From Ichthyophonus hoferi (Eukaryota > Opisthokonta > Ichthyosporea > Ichthyophonida > Ichthyophonidae), in assembly GCA_002751075.1 (NCBI GenBank), contig NAOQ01000110.1:68209-132208 (forward strand): a stretch of 64,000 nt of DNA, written 5' to 3'. The notes beneath the pieces were generated by a model. It did no database searches. It was not told the DNA's origin and was given only the letters and a program-made list of their open reading frames with translations. The position numbers were made by a program, and so were the translations under genes. Position 1 is the first letter of the stretch; each line of letters starts with the position of its first letter. Shown here piece after piece: positions 26,660 through 38,825 of the stretch.

Positions 26660-26832
26660 ATTTCGGACTACTTCTCCCGCTCCTCCTCCTCCGTGTTCCA
26701 TGAAGGGGCCGCCCTATCTGCCCCCACCCCTCAGGTATGGTCTCTCTCCTCATACTTCTCCGCCTAGTGCTATGAGAGGACCATCTGGCCCACTCTCCTT
26801 TTGTAAATCTACTACTGCACTGAGTGCTTAGC
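26660..26832 (+). other. GC-rich proline-coding island, possible exon or pseudogene piece
   Basis: This short stretch is far richer in G+C than its surroundings. The plus frame after a TGA near 26,661 is open to the TAG at 26,830-26,832 and reads as a Pro-rich segment with motifs such as A-P-P-P-P, G-P-P-Y-L-P-P-P and A-M-R-G-P. This loosely recalls the proline-rich tails of TANGO1/cTAGE5-type ER-exit proteins. No convincing acceptor site precedes it and no sister exon was found. The minus strand is also open and Arg-rich (26,646-26,993). Confidence 0.3.
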
Positions 26833-27015
26833 TCGGAGCACCATGAAATTGTTTTGCCCAATAGAAAACAAAGACGCTTTAACTTCATGTGGTCTAAAAA
26901 ATAGGGTAACTCTTCGCACACTAAAAAATATATTTTATGGCTCGTCTCAATAACATGTGGTAGCACTGCAAGATACAGATATTCCTGAGGCATTCTGCAG
27001 AAGATGCATATATAT

Positions 27016-27575
27016 NNNNNNNNNNNNNNNNNNNNNNNNNNNNNNNNNNNNNNNNNNNNNNNNNNNNNNNNNNNNNNNNNNNNNNNNNNNNNNNNNNNNN
27101 NNNNNNNNNNNNNNNNNNNNNNNNNNNNNNNNNNNNNNNNNNNNNNNNNNNNNNNNNNNNNNNNNNNNNNNNNNNNNNNNNNNNNNNNNNNNNNNNNNNN
27201 NNNNNNNNNNNNNNNNNNNNNNNNNNNNNNNNNNNNNNNNNNNNNNNNNNNNNNNNNNNNNNNNNNNNNNNNNNNNNNNNNNNNNNNNNNNNNNNNNNNN
27301 NNNNNNNNNNNNNNNNNNNNNNNNNNNNNNNNNNNNNNNNNNNNNNNNNNNNNNNNNNNNNNNNNNNNNNNNNNNNNNNNNNNNNNNNNNNNNNNNNNNN
27401 NNNNNNNNNNNNNNNNNNNNNNNNNNNNNNNNNNNNNNNNNNNNNNNNNNNNNNNNNNNNNNNNNNNNNNNNNNNNNNNNNNNNNNNNNNNNNNNNNNNN
27501 NNNNNNNNNNNNNNNNNNNNNNNNNNNNNNNNNNNNNNNNNNNNNNNNNNNNNNNNNNNNNNNNNNNNNNNNNNN
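27016..27575. other. Assembly gap (N run)
   Basis: N run bounded on the right by (at)n. All open frames crossing it are artefacts. Confidence 0.95.
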
Positions 27576-28349
27576 ATATATATATATATATATAGATTAT
27601 AGGAATATAAAAAAGGCATTGCTTAAAATCTGATGCCGCCATTCTATTCGCCGTTCCTTTCCCATAGTAACGGTAACAGGGAATGAGCCGAAATATTTGT
27701 GGATGGAACGCCAATCAGCAGAAATACAAATATTCATTAATGCTCATTCACTTTATATATAGAAACTTGCTTTAAGAGATATTCAGGGTTAGGCGTCACA
27801 ATTGAAAACTGCTGCGTCGGGATTTGTCAATGCAGACGTAGAGTTAAAATATACGTGGCTTGGTACAACTTTTCTAAATTCTGTTGTAATTCCTGATAGG
27901 GTAATTTTAGTGACTTGTTCCCAAGCTTGGAGCCTTCAATTGGTTTTTTATTCTTAGATAAATATTTTCTTTTAGGTGTCGGATATAGGGTATCTCTCAA
28001 TCCAGTTTATTAGAAATTAGTCGGTTTTTAGTGTATTTCTCTCACTGCCTTAAAGCTGTCTGTGGAGCCGCCCTCCTATTGGCGTTACTGCAATCAGTTA
28101 AAAGACCATATATTGCGTCATTAACGTATCTTATTGGGGTAACAACATTTGTTTTTGAAATTGTATTGGTGTAGAAAGTTTATTTATTATTGTGATGACG
28201 GCGGGGCCATATATATCTAACCGTTTCCTTACTGGGATTAGAACATTGATTACTAGTAGCACAGTTAGCATTGTTGTTGGAACATAAATAAAGAAAAGAA
28301 TGTCTCTATGAGCTATATTTGTTTAGGAAGAGAGAGAATACTGAATTAA

Positions 28350-28845
28350 GGGGCGTTTTAACGTATCCCTTTGCATACCCGGAGTGCAAATAGGCTAAAA
28401 CATGTGTTTATGTTTTTATATAAAACAAATTCGTAGAAATTGGGGACTAGACCCATAAGGGTGATAAGAGTAAGAGAGCGCAGTTAGTTAGACAAACGGT
28501 TGTTGGCTGATAAACATAAAAATCAATACTATAATTAAGTAAATTTGCCTGTTGTAACGATTGTTTTATGCTATGTAAAATCTGCCTAGTTAAATGGGGT
28601 AATGAAATGTAGAGTAGTTCTGGATTAACTTTCAATTTTAATAATGTCTTAAATTAATACCATCTTATATTGACTTATTTGTATATAATAATAAATTATT
28701 ACCTGTTGTACTAAGTTCTATTTGGCTGTTGCCGTAAGTAAACAACAAAATAAAGCTCTGGTTAGCTGCTTCTGAACCTCACGTTGTTGATGGAGGGATA
28801 TAGAAGCCTTTAGCTTCTTACCTGACAATGTATTTTACATGTAGT
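28350..28845 (-). repeat. Dispersed repeat family B, copy 2
   Basis: The first 165 bp match 2,985-3,160 and the part at 28,755-28,845 matches 47,330-47,420 (ctgaa-ctcacg, then agcctttag/aatg, then ttaccttg-type landmarks in the same order). The minus frame has Q-Q-R-E-V-Q. Old, unclassified. Confidence 0.45.
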
Positions 28846-29559
28846 AACTGTAATCCAATCGCGGCTGGCGTATATGGATAACATAATGTTATTATTATTG
28901 GTATGTAGTAATAAATACTGATGTATTGTCATGCATATATTATTCTAGTATTTGTTAAGATTGATGTATCTGTTTATTGTGATGGGTAGTTTGTATTGAT
29001 TTACCACAATCTTGATTTATGATAGTAATGTAGGATGATAATCTAGAAATTAATATAGGACAGTAATATAAGATAGTAATCTTTGTATCATTTATGTATA
29101 TTATAGGTATATAATCTTGAATAAAAATTACAATTTTAGTAAACTATGTAAGCATGCTCCAGAACGGATCTGGATCACAATTTTTATTGTTCAGAATTAT
29201 GATGTATTAATTGAGTTAAGCAATTAAGTTATTCTTGGAGTTTAGTATACGCGTTTTAGACTTCGGCGCATAGTTTGAACAGGCACTCAAATAAATTATC
29301 TTTCACATACATAACACTATTTCTAAAAGTATTATACATATTTTAGAAAGATTTAATAATACCAAGTTTCTGGTATTATCTGATTGGAACAGTATTTGAA
29401 TCAATTACACCATTTCTCTAGAATTTGGAAATACTGAAATCAGAAAAGCTACGATTACACAATATAATATAATATAGTACATTACAATATAATGCAATAT
29501 ATTCAAAATAGAAATATTATCCGTTGTATTGAATCTTATTTGACGCACAGTGTGCCCAT

Positions 29560-29770
29560 ATTCTCCTAGTTGCTCTAGGTTATCAATAGGTAAAGGACAA
29601 GCAAAACCCTTTGAGATTTTTGCTTGAAGAGTACACAATCGTTTTGAATTCAAATGCGCTTTAGATTTCTTACCTTTCAATTTGCAATATGAACAATAAC
29701 TATGATTGTAGATGAGCACTACCAGTCTTCTCCAATGGTTTGACTGTGCCAGACTTGACTAGTTGGCTTT
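29560..29770 (-). repeat. Dispersed repeat family B, copy 3, with Cys-rich frame
   Basis: A minus-strand frame (29,405-29,719) begins with a C-x2-C-rich segment followed by K-G-K-K-S-K-A-H and further Cys, a loose zinc-binding pattern. The DNA matches 47,330-47,530, including a shared 'ctagttggcttt' at 29,750 and 47,500. It is likely the same degraded element as the other family B copies. No family is assigned. Confidence 0.35.
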
Positions 29771-30899
29771 CCAGTAAAGAATCTGGATGATAAATTTCTA
29801 TCACTCAAGAATCAAAAGACAAATAAATATTTGAGGACTGAAAGATGTAATAGAAAATAGTAGTTTTATTGCTGTTTTGGGAACTTATTATATATATAAA
29901 ATGGGGACACACCACTAGGAATATGTGTAAAATTTTGATTGGTTTGCTGCATATAGAAAATATTTCACTACTAAGTCATAGGCCAGACAAAAACTTTCTA
30001 TTGACCTTAATAGGTAACTATAACCGAATGTAAAAGCCTTCGTAACAATAACAAAGAATAATCTATCTAAGCGTGGTGAAGAATTTCGTTACAACAAAAC
30101 ATATTACAATACTATATGTACAACACACAGTTTATTGTAATGTTTTTGTTAGAAATTTTTGACAAAGTAAACTGGATTCAATAATTTCAATATTTGAACT
30201 ATGCCATTCAAAAGTCAGAGAATTGCATATTAACATTAAAACGACAATAGTTATTATCTACCTAGTAATATGGTACGTTTTACTGATCATACACATTGTG
30301 CCGTAGGCATTATCACACTTAAACAAACCAAAGTAGAAATTCCTCTTTCTGTAATAGCTGAATATAATTGTAATAGACACATAGAGATAGAACCAGCCTA
30401 TACGCCTGTCTCTACATTGTCTTCTATAGAAAGTAGATAAAACCAATTAGCCATTACTAACACTCGATTGCAAAAAAAAAAATGGAGATCCCGAGGAAAT
30501 GTGGACTAGTCAACAGAGTTCCAACAGATTCTTATAGAGATTGCACCAACTATTTTTCCAATCTATATATTTAGTAGTATTTGCTAATAATATTAAATCA
30601 TTACAGCTATATAAAGAAATGTCTAAATCATTTAAATATTTCTGCTTTTAAAATTAATAAAACGTTTAAAAGAATAATCAGTACCAAATTTGTAATAACT
30701 ATAAAATATTATTATTTATTTTCATTTTTATTATTAGCAGTCCCATATTTCATCACATCCACCACATTAAAATCCACTCATTATCGTATGTGAGTGCTAA
30801 CGGTGGCTTGACATTACAATACCAATGCAATTGTTTTATATATATATGCACAGTTTTATGTATATTACGAGAGCTTCGTAATTTTGCCAGTGGATCGCA

Positions 30900-31125
30900 T
30901 GTATGTGTGTGAATGGCCGAAGGGCCTTTATTGGTTATTGGAGTTCAAATTTATACTCGTCTCATTTTTAAAATAACTCTAGCTAGCGACCTCATTGGTG
31001 TTAACTATATAAATATTATATGTTGACAAATCAATCTATCAGGTTAAAAAATAATATGCAATTAAGTTCTTATGTAACTAACTAATCTTGAGCCATGATT
31101 TTTGATTAACCTATTACCTGGCGTA
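30900..31125. repeat. Dispersed repeat family C, copy 1
   Basis: The block around 'gttgacaaatcaatctatcagg' and 'atgcaatta' (30,980-31,070) matches 'caacaaatcaatctacccgtagg' and 'atgcaattg' at 61,960-62,020. It lies next to family A material, so the families may be parts of one larger element. Confidence 0.4.
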
Positions 31126-31159
31126 AATACAATCGACAGTGTTCAGATCTTTCTCCCAT

Positions 31160-31885
31160 CGAGAAAACATAGAACTGTCTAGTTGTTTTCAATAATACTA
31201 GCAATAACTACATACACCCAGCCTTATTACCCGGGTTGGTGAAGAAGGCTTCTTTCCTTGTGATTGACATTGGTCAACTATGGCTTTTTCACATTGGGTG
31301 ATAGTGGCAATACAATCACTTTTTGGATTAGTCATTAACGTACTGCATGGAGGGCTTATTTCCATCAGTTTTCTCCCCTCCTGAAGCAGCTTTATTGGGC
31401 TTGGGTGTAATGAGAAACCTCTGGTATTAGAGTTCATCCAAGTTATTTTTGAAACCAAAGCGTTCAATGCACTTTTGTGGTTCAGTCCTTTATTTATTAT
31501 ATTTTCTTATTATTAGAAAAAGAAAAGACGTTAGGTTCATAGCTAATATTAACAGTGAGTTTTTTCATTGATCGTTCACACAGTGCTATTACCACAATTG
31601 CGCTAAATAGTATTAAGGGAGGAATTGTTTCACAATTAGTAAATAACTACTACAGACATCTAATGATAGAACCGTCATACACGCCTTCTCTTACATCACC
31701 CCCGTCTCAACCTTTTATGGAAAGCGGATCAGAGTCAAGAGCTGCCTCTATTTCTAGCCCAGCGAGAGACACTTCTAAGCAGCACTTAATTAGAGCCCCC
31801 GAAGCCTATGGACAAGTCACTAGAACTATCACAGATTGTATAGATAACTTACTAATCTATGTTTTGATGTTTTGATATTTTGCTA
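31160..31885 (+). repeat. Dispersed repeat family A, copy 3 (longest)
   Basis: It contains the TKAFNA-type core at 31,450-31,480 and, 330 bp further, a plus-strand frame (31,555-31,875) with G-Q-V-T-R-T-I-T. Both landmarks recur in the same order on the minus strand at 4.1-4.5 kb. A minus-strand frame at 31,198-31,467 is open for 89 codons with Cys, Ser and Lys. The protein family is not recognised. Confidence 0.45.
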
Positions 31886-32658
31886 CCTATCCAGGTGTTT
31901 TCATTTGTTATATTGCCGTAACCTAATGATCCAATTTGGCTCGATAATAGAGATTATATCCTTCTTATTGGATCACATAGCTTACCGATGTTGTTTACAA
32001 TACTTGGTCTTGCTAGACATCACTGTTATTCAATAAAAAAGAATATCAAATTTTTTTTTTTAATTAATAATAACATTTTGATTTTGATTTTTAAAATTAC
32101 CAGAATTATGTAAGGGCTATAGGCTTTCATTAAAAAAAACACAATATGATCAGATGATCAGGATGTGCTATTGGTTAATTATGACTCGTTCAATTCTGTC
32201 ATGTCTGCATGTGTGCCCAGGATTATATATAGATGAGATTATTGGCACTTGGTGGCTAATGGTTAAAGTATAAATAACCTGATTGAGTAATTGTATCTAG
32301 ATACACCAGTAATAAGGTTCTTTTGTTTGTAGACGCACTAATCCTAATGCGTTGTGTGGTTAGTACTACGTAATCGTGTTACAGTGTTAGTCAAGTATAG
32401 TCTAGTATTAGTATTATATTAGTACCTATAGTTGAACGTATTACCATGATATAATAAAAGATAATATATTGAGAGGGGAAGGTTGGATAATGCAATATAT
32501 ACTATAGTATTATTTAATATATAGTAAAGAATATAATAGAATACAACAGGATATAAGAGTAGAATATAATACAATATAATATCAGTTAGCATAATATAGT
32601 ATAGCATTGCTTTCTATTTTGACCTTACTTTATATTCTTTTTTTCACCTTTTATAAAC
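31886..32658. other. Upstream region of DHDDS
   Basis: AT-rich, no gene seen. A (tatag/atagt)-type repeat stretch lies at 32,400-32,620, just before the DHDDS start, so the promoter is embedded in low-complexity sequence. No motif was assigned. Confidence 0.4.
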
Positions 32659-35600
32659 ATGGATGTATTAAGCTGGCAACCTTTCAGCTGGCCCTCTCGC
32701 CTTTTTCAATCTATGCAACCTAGAATTGATGCATATCTCCGAGAGATGATAGTTCCAGCTATCAGCACAGGAGTTATACCTAAACACATAGGTATTATTA
32801 TGGATGGCAACAGACGTTACGGCAAAAAAGAGCACATTAAAACTATAGAGGCCCATACTTTAGGCTTTACTGCTCTTAAGAGGGTATGTGTATACCCTAT
32901 GCATTAATACTATATACTATATACTATACAGTATATTACTATGCATTGCATTCCACAGACTGTATACTACCCTATACCCTGTATACTATATACTATACCG
33001 TATACACTAAAACTTATACACTACCCTATACTCTATACCTTATATCATATAGAACATCATACAGTGTGCTATTGCAATGTGCTTTGTAGTTATAATACCA
33101 TTTGTTCACTGTTTATGATTGGTGATAAATTTCTAAATTATATAATCACCTATTTCCCCCGCCATTGGAGCATATTTTTAACACTCTTTTTTACACAATC
33201 TTTCCTTCACTATAGCAATCACTCCTTCACGCTAATTGGCTCCCTTTTATCCCACGAATACCATTGGAGTATATTTTAATACAATTATTACCTACTCTTC
33301 CAACGATTCTCTCGCTCTTAAAATCACTCACTTGATGGGGGCATATTTTTACTACAATTTTTAATATATTTCTTATCCAATCAGACCTTAGAGTGGTGTC
33401 TTGATCTAGGTGTAAAAGAGGTATCTGTATATGCTTTCAGTATTGAGAATTTCCAAAGGCCAAAGGAGGAGGTCGATAACTTGATGCAATTGGCTAAGAT
33501 CAAGTTTATTGAACTACTAGATAAGAGGTGATTGGTGCTTTATATTTTAATTTTAATGATATAATATTATAGGTAAATATATTTATATTGAGATTGATAT
33601 GTAAAAGAAATATTAGATGTGTAAATACCTAGGGCTTCACTTGTGCATACTATACACTAAATTACTATACACTATATTACTATACACTATATTACTATAC
33701 ACTATATTACTATACACTATATTATTATACACTATATTATTATACACTATATTATTATACACTATATTATTATACACTATATTATTATACACTATATTAC
33801 TATACGCTATATTAATACACACTACATACTCCGCACACCATAATAACCTACTCTACTACCATCAGTGACCTAGTGCAACAGTATGGTATTAGTATTAGGA
33901 TTGTAGGGGATCTTTCTCTTTTACCGCGGGACGTACAGGCTGTACTTTGCAAGTGTATGTGGGACACACGACACAATACCAGGTAGACCCTACTATAGTG
34001 TACTATATAGTATTATATTATTTTATATCATACTATATATTACTATATTATATTATAGCATACTGTATAATACTATATTATATCATACTATATAGTACTG
34101 TATTGTATTATATGATAATATACAATCCTGTCTTGTTTTATATCATACTATATATTACTATATAATACTGTATTAGAATATATCAGACTATATAATACTA
34201 TATAATACTACATCAGACTATATAATACTGTGTCACGTTATAGCATACTATATAATGCTCTATTATACATATACCTATACCTGTACTTGTACCTTACAGT
34301 GTACTATAATTGACATTTTAGCTTACTCTATATTTCTTCTCCCTGCAGAGCTGTGCTGAATGTATGTTTCTCTTACACTGCACAGGATGAGATTACCCAG
34401 GCAGTCAAGGCTATTGCTGTGGGTGTGGAGGAGGGAAAACTAAATGCCAGGTAGGTGTAGGGTAGGGAGATTGAGAGAAATATACATATGCCTACCTGCC
34501 TACCTGCGTACATACATACATAAAGTGCTCTTTGTTCTTATTGGCCCTCCCCGTACCCACAGTGACGTATGCGAAGATCTGATTGAACAAGCCCTTTATA
34601 CAGGAGAGAGTGTAGAGCTAGATGTATTAGTAAGAACCTCAGGAGAAGTGAGATTAAGTGACTTCCTATTATGGCAGGTGGGTTATAATGGTGGCATATT
34701 ATTGGCTATTTATTTTGATGGTATGTTGGCCTAAATAGGTAATATATATAATGTTATAAGTATTGTATAGACGCTCTACCCTGCCTACCGACTATTATTC
34801 TAACCTACGTCCTATACTATGCTATAGAGCTCGTATTCCCTCCTAGTATTTATGCGAACACTGTGGCCTGAGTTCTCTATCAGAGACCTTGCCAGTGCAG
34901 TGTTAGATTACCAAAGACAATATCGCCATATGATGGTACTGTACCTATACATATACCTATACTCCTATCCTACTATGCTCTGCTATTTGCTACCCTACCC
35001 TATCCTATTCTATTCTACCCTACCATATTCTACCTTACCCTAACCTAACCTATTTTATTTTATCCTACCCTACCCTACCCTATTCTACCCTACCCTAACC
35101 TAACCTAACCTATTCTATCCTACCCTACCCTACCCTACCCTACCCCACCCTATCCTATCCTATTCTACCCTACCCTACCCTATCCCATTCTACTCTACCC
35201 TACCCTATTCTATCCTATCCTATCCTATCCTTTTTACCCTACCCTATCCTATTCTACCCTATCCTACCCTATTTTCTCCTATCTTACCCTATCCTATCCT
35301 ATCTTACCCTATTTTATCCTACCCTTTCCTATCCTGTCTTTTCCTATCTTAACAAACACCATGGCAACAACCAATAAAACAAACTACATGTTCAATACAC
35401 TCATTATGGTTGGTATGTTAGGTTCGAAGAAAACAACAAAAGGAAAAGAGATTGGCTGAGAGACGGGAGCATTGGTTAAAAATAGCACACAAACTACAAA
35501 TGGAAAGCAAGGAGGTATGTAAGATGACGTGATATAATTAGTCTATATATCTACACTTTCGTCATATAATTGGCCACATTATTGGTATTATTATTATTAT

Positions 35601-35947
35601 TATATTATCTGACACTATCATTATTTATTTGCGCACTTTCTTGTTTAATACTATTAACTAACCATATTCCAATATTAAACCTTTTATCTTATCATATTAT
35701 TATGCCATAATCAAACCAATAATAGTTATTTCTTTATTTTTAACCAAACTTAATTTTGTAAAACATAATCATCTAACATTATTGACTAACGTAAATATGA
35801 CGGCATTCTCAGGTGAGTCAGAACGAATTCTCGTTGGAGGAAATAGCCGAAGGATTATTGGAGGAAAGCAACCAACGGGCAACTGTCTTTTTAAGTGAAC
35901 TCAGAAATGCACGTATGACATATGTCGCCTCATTAGTGGATAATTAA
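32659..35947 (+). CDS. DHDDS: Dehydrodolichyl diphosphate synthase catalytic subunit, 8 exons
   Basis: This cis-prenyltransferase chains isopentenyl diphosphates onto farnesyl diphosphate to make dehydrodolichyl diphosphate, the dolichol precursor for protein glycosylation, at the ER with its partner NgBR/NUS1. Exons: 32659-32883, 33385-33527, 33866-33982, 34349-34450, 34563-34677, 34828-34935, 35422-35514 and 35813-35947; all GT-AG and in phase, 345 aa against 333 in human. Visible motifs: I-I-M-D-G-N-R-R-Y with the catalytic Asp (exon 1), [12 protein letters not shown] (exon 2), I-R-I-V-G-D-L and L-L-P (exon 3), N-V-C-F-S-Y-T (exon 4), [17 protein letters not shown] (exon 5) and L-W-P-E-F (exon 6). 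Every active-site block is present, so the enzyme looks functional. The last two exons give a charged helical tail as in animal orthologues. Confidence 0.96.
33650..33825. repeat. 15-bp minisatellite in DHDDS intron 2
   Basis: About eleven units of actatattactatac or actatattattatac, 15 bp each, nearly identical, ending about 40 bp before exon 3. The period is three pentamers and a multiple of three, so it gives long repetitive open frames (L-L-Y-T-I) that are not genes. Confidence 0.9.
33985..34270. repeat. Degenerate tatac/tataata repeat in DHDDS intron 3
   Basis: A diverged array built from tactatata and atcatactata units fills most of intron 3. Confidence 0.8.
34955..35350. repeat. (CCTAC/CCTAT/CCTAA)n pentamer tract in DHDDS intron 6
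   Basis: About 390 bp of pentanucleotides of the form cctac, cctat, tattc and cctaa. Some stretches resemble TTAGG-type telomere sequence, but the mixture of unit types and the intronic position mark it as a microsatellite. Confidence 0.9.
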
Positions 35948-35971
35948 TTGGTGGTGCAATGAATGTTTAGT

Positions 35972-35977
35972 AATAAA
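35972..35977 (+). other. Polyadenylation signal of DHDDS
   Basis: AATAAA 25 nt after the stop codon. Confidence 0.6.
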
Positions 35978-36282
35978 TTATATATATATATACTTCTTCT
36001 GTCATTGTATATGAATGATAGATAGCATGCCAGTTACTCTATAGTCGTGTTTTATTAGTACATTATAATTTAATAGTTTAATATTTTATATATCTTAAAG
36101 CAGTTTATCGAGCCTATTCTATTGGCTTAGTATATATTATTAATATATATATGTACCTTCTATGCTATTGCTGCTTAGCCTAAAATCCAATCAAATGGGT
36201 GAATGGGACTGCTGGCCAGTGACGAGCAATCAATAATAATCATTCATTAAAATAAAACGGGCCTAATAATTGGACCATGGGT

Positions 36283-36640
36283 AATCAGCTACTTAATTAA
36301 TTATTTGTATTGTAATATAACATTCTATTTATTTATTGCCTCTATGATATGCTATTAATCAAATAGTAGAGATTATTTATCAAAACTACGTAGCAATGAT
36401 TCAGATTGAGATTAATGTTTGTATACCATATTATACTGAAAATACAGTTTGGTCTGAATTCAGTCTCACTACATCATATGTATTTAGAATGGTGTAAATT
36501 GACCACCGTGTGGTTGGTTGATACGGGGCTTCTAGTTCTTTTTTTCACAATGATCCGCCACCTGATATGCGTCATAGTTGCGTCACTGTCAGGGTAGCGG
36601 CTTAAAATAAAGACAGGATATATTAAGTGGATCCTATATT
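36283..36640 (+). mobile_element. Short interspersed element, family M, copy 1 (+)
   Basis: Landmarks in order: ttaattaattatttgta, taatcaaatagtagagattatttatc, attcagattgagat, gtataccatatta, gaattcagtctcac, gtggttg..acggggct, a TGCGTCA-containing block and gcttaaaataaagacagg. The same series recurs at about eight other sites between 36 and 60 kb. It is non-coding, about 360-420 bp, with possible short inverted ends (ggctt..tg-aaac, best seen in the copy at 49,985-50,400), so most likely a MITE. It fills most of the spacer between the DHDDS and KCC-like stops. Confidence 0.65.
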
Positions 36641-36680
36641 GTACTATATAACAAGTACAGCATCATATTATAATACAGTC

Positions 36681-38786
36681 TTAGTGGTTGAATACCGATA
36701 TGACCTGGGTGCCATCTCCAAACCCATTGGCCAGTACACAGTGGGGGAGGCTCTCAGTGAGGTGCTCGACCATGTGCATGTAGTCCTCTGCATGGTTGAG
36801 GGCCACACGGTTAGGTACAGGTAGGTTGAGGATGACTAGCGCACTCTGCATTGATTCTCTCTCCATGGCTTGTTTCAATTCGGGTAGAGCCCATACAGGG
36901 TGATCGGGAGGGGGTGGGGTAGGGGTGGAAGACTGCGAGGATGGGGCGGTTAGAGTTAGGCCACTATACCATAGCACTTAGTGTATACCTCACTACAAGC
37001 CCCGTCTCCACCACACTTACTTGGTTTATTCTATTATAAGCACATGATATGATGAGACTGAATTGGGATCCAATTGTATACCTAATATAATATGGTAAAC
37101 AGGAATTAATCCTGATCTGAATCACTATTACGTAGGTTTGGTAGATATTTTCTAATATTTGCTTCATAGCAAATAGTAAATAAATACATAGAAGTTATTG
37201 TAAAGTAATACTAATTATACTCAACGCCACGTAAACAATATAAATACATACAGTTGTAAATCTTGGATTGATCGATACAGGATTCCCAAGACAGTCATAC
37301 GTTGTAGGGGTGATCGTCGTCATAGCAACACCATGCCTATTACTATCACCATCCGAACCAGATATAGGTGATGGTTGAGATGACGAATAGGAAGGCCCAC
37401 TATCTTGCTCACATATATTAGTACCTTTAATTTTTAAACCTTCATTTTCAGTGGTTTTTGCTGATTCTGTAGTGTTAGGTAGGTTAGATATGGTTGCTTT
37501 AGGTTGTTGCTGGCTGGTAGGGGTTATGTTTTCAGTGTTTTTATTGGCTGTTGACGCACTGTCTGGTGTTACTGATCTAGTGGGGGTATGGCTGTTGTGG
37601 TGGTGTTGCACCTGGATGTAGACATGGTAGGGAGGAATAGTTAGACGTAGATCGAATAGATAGAGTAGATAGAGTATAGAGTAGATATAGTAGGTATAGT
37701 AGATATAGTAGATATAGTAGATACAGTATGAACTGAATGGTGTATGGTACCAGAAGGTTTATTAATGGGATATGTACATAGGCCCATCTACATAGACATA
37801 TATATCAACCTATATACCTACGTGTATACATCACCTACCTGTACAGTGGTGTGCCAGGGGTAGTGCCTATGCTCCTCGCTTCTATGTTCTGTTATATCAT
37901 CTAGGGCTACTAGCTCATTGACACAGGAAGGAAAGACGGTGCCTAGGCGGGTAGGCCGGAGAGGGTGAGAAAGGGGTCTCCCATGGCCCTGTATAATCTC
38001 ACTAATGGCACTGTGCCGATGAACCGTAAACTCTGCTGCAAAGGGGGTTAGTTCTTGCCCACACATCTCTACTACGTGTACTTGGGCCTGAGGAAGGATG
38101 AGAGAGAGAGAGAGAGGAAAGGAGAGGGAAAGAGAGAGAGAGAGGGGGGGGGAGGGGAGGGGAAAATAGAGATTATTACACTGGGTGTAGTACAGATGGT
38201 CTTAGTATTATGAATGAGATAATCCAAGCTAATGTTACCTTCCATATATGCACATAGATATGGATTAACATTTTCAATGGATGTGCATGCAGTGTACAGT
38301 ATTAATATATACATGTGAAGTTATCATCTTGCACCATACACACATATATTGTTTCATTTCTATCAAAACCATAATTATGAAATCATATAAATATACACAT
38401 GGCTTTACATATATATCCTGTTTATAATTTAATGCATATAGGATAGGATAGTATAGCATAGTATAGGATAGGGTAATACAGTATAGGATAGTATAATATA
38501 GTATATGATAGTATAGAATAATATAGGATAGTACAGTATAGTATAGTATAGTATAGAATAGAATAATATAACAAAATATAGTAATTCTAGTATAGTATAG
38601 TATAGTATAGCATAGTATAATAGCATATAGTAGAGTATGCAGATATATGTACAGATTTGTACAACTGCCAATATCTACTCTACGTGACACTTCCCTATCA
38701 GGCACTATATGTAAGATACACCACAACCACATATACTATCTTGACCTCTACCCTCTCTGTCTATAACATATCCCGTATATACATAC

Positions 38787-38825
<39 letters not shown>

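Larger units (their letters stand above)
20852..28345. other. Gene-poor block upstream of the Rel gene
   Basis: I see no intact gene. It holds a short inverted repeat at 22,397-22,447, another at 24,290-24,319, a 22-bp tandem duplication at 25,279-25,322, a GC-rich proline-coding island at 26,660-26,832 and an assembly gap. Open frames are short (under 120 codons) and unrecognised, for example 23,328-23,543 (+) and 25,298-25,489 (-). The promoter of the Rel gene should lie just above 20,851, but no distinct element was recognised. Confidence 0.5.

Noticed and set aside
26646-26993. Arg-rich minus-strand 115-codon frame
   Set aside because: It is the complement of the GC-rich proline island and continues into unrelated sequence; composition is explained by the opposite strand.
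26921-27714. Frames of over 200 codons around 27 kb
   Set aside because: They are mostly N from the assembly gap.
33617-33868. 83-codon frame of L-L-Y-T-I repeats as a repeat protein
   Set aside because: It is a 15-bp minisatellite inside DHDDS intron 2, open only because its period is a multiple of three.
34955-35350. Interstitial telomere (CCTAA/TTAGG)
   Set aside because: Units are a mix of cctac, cctat, tattc and cctaa; it behaves as an intronic microsatellite.
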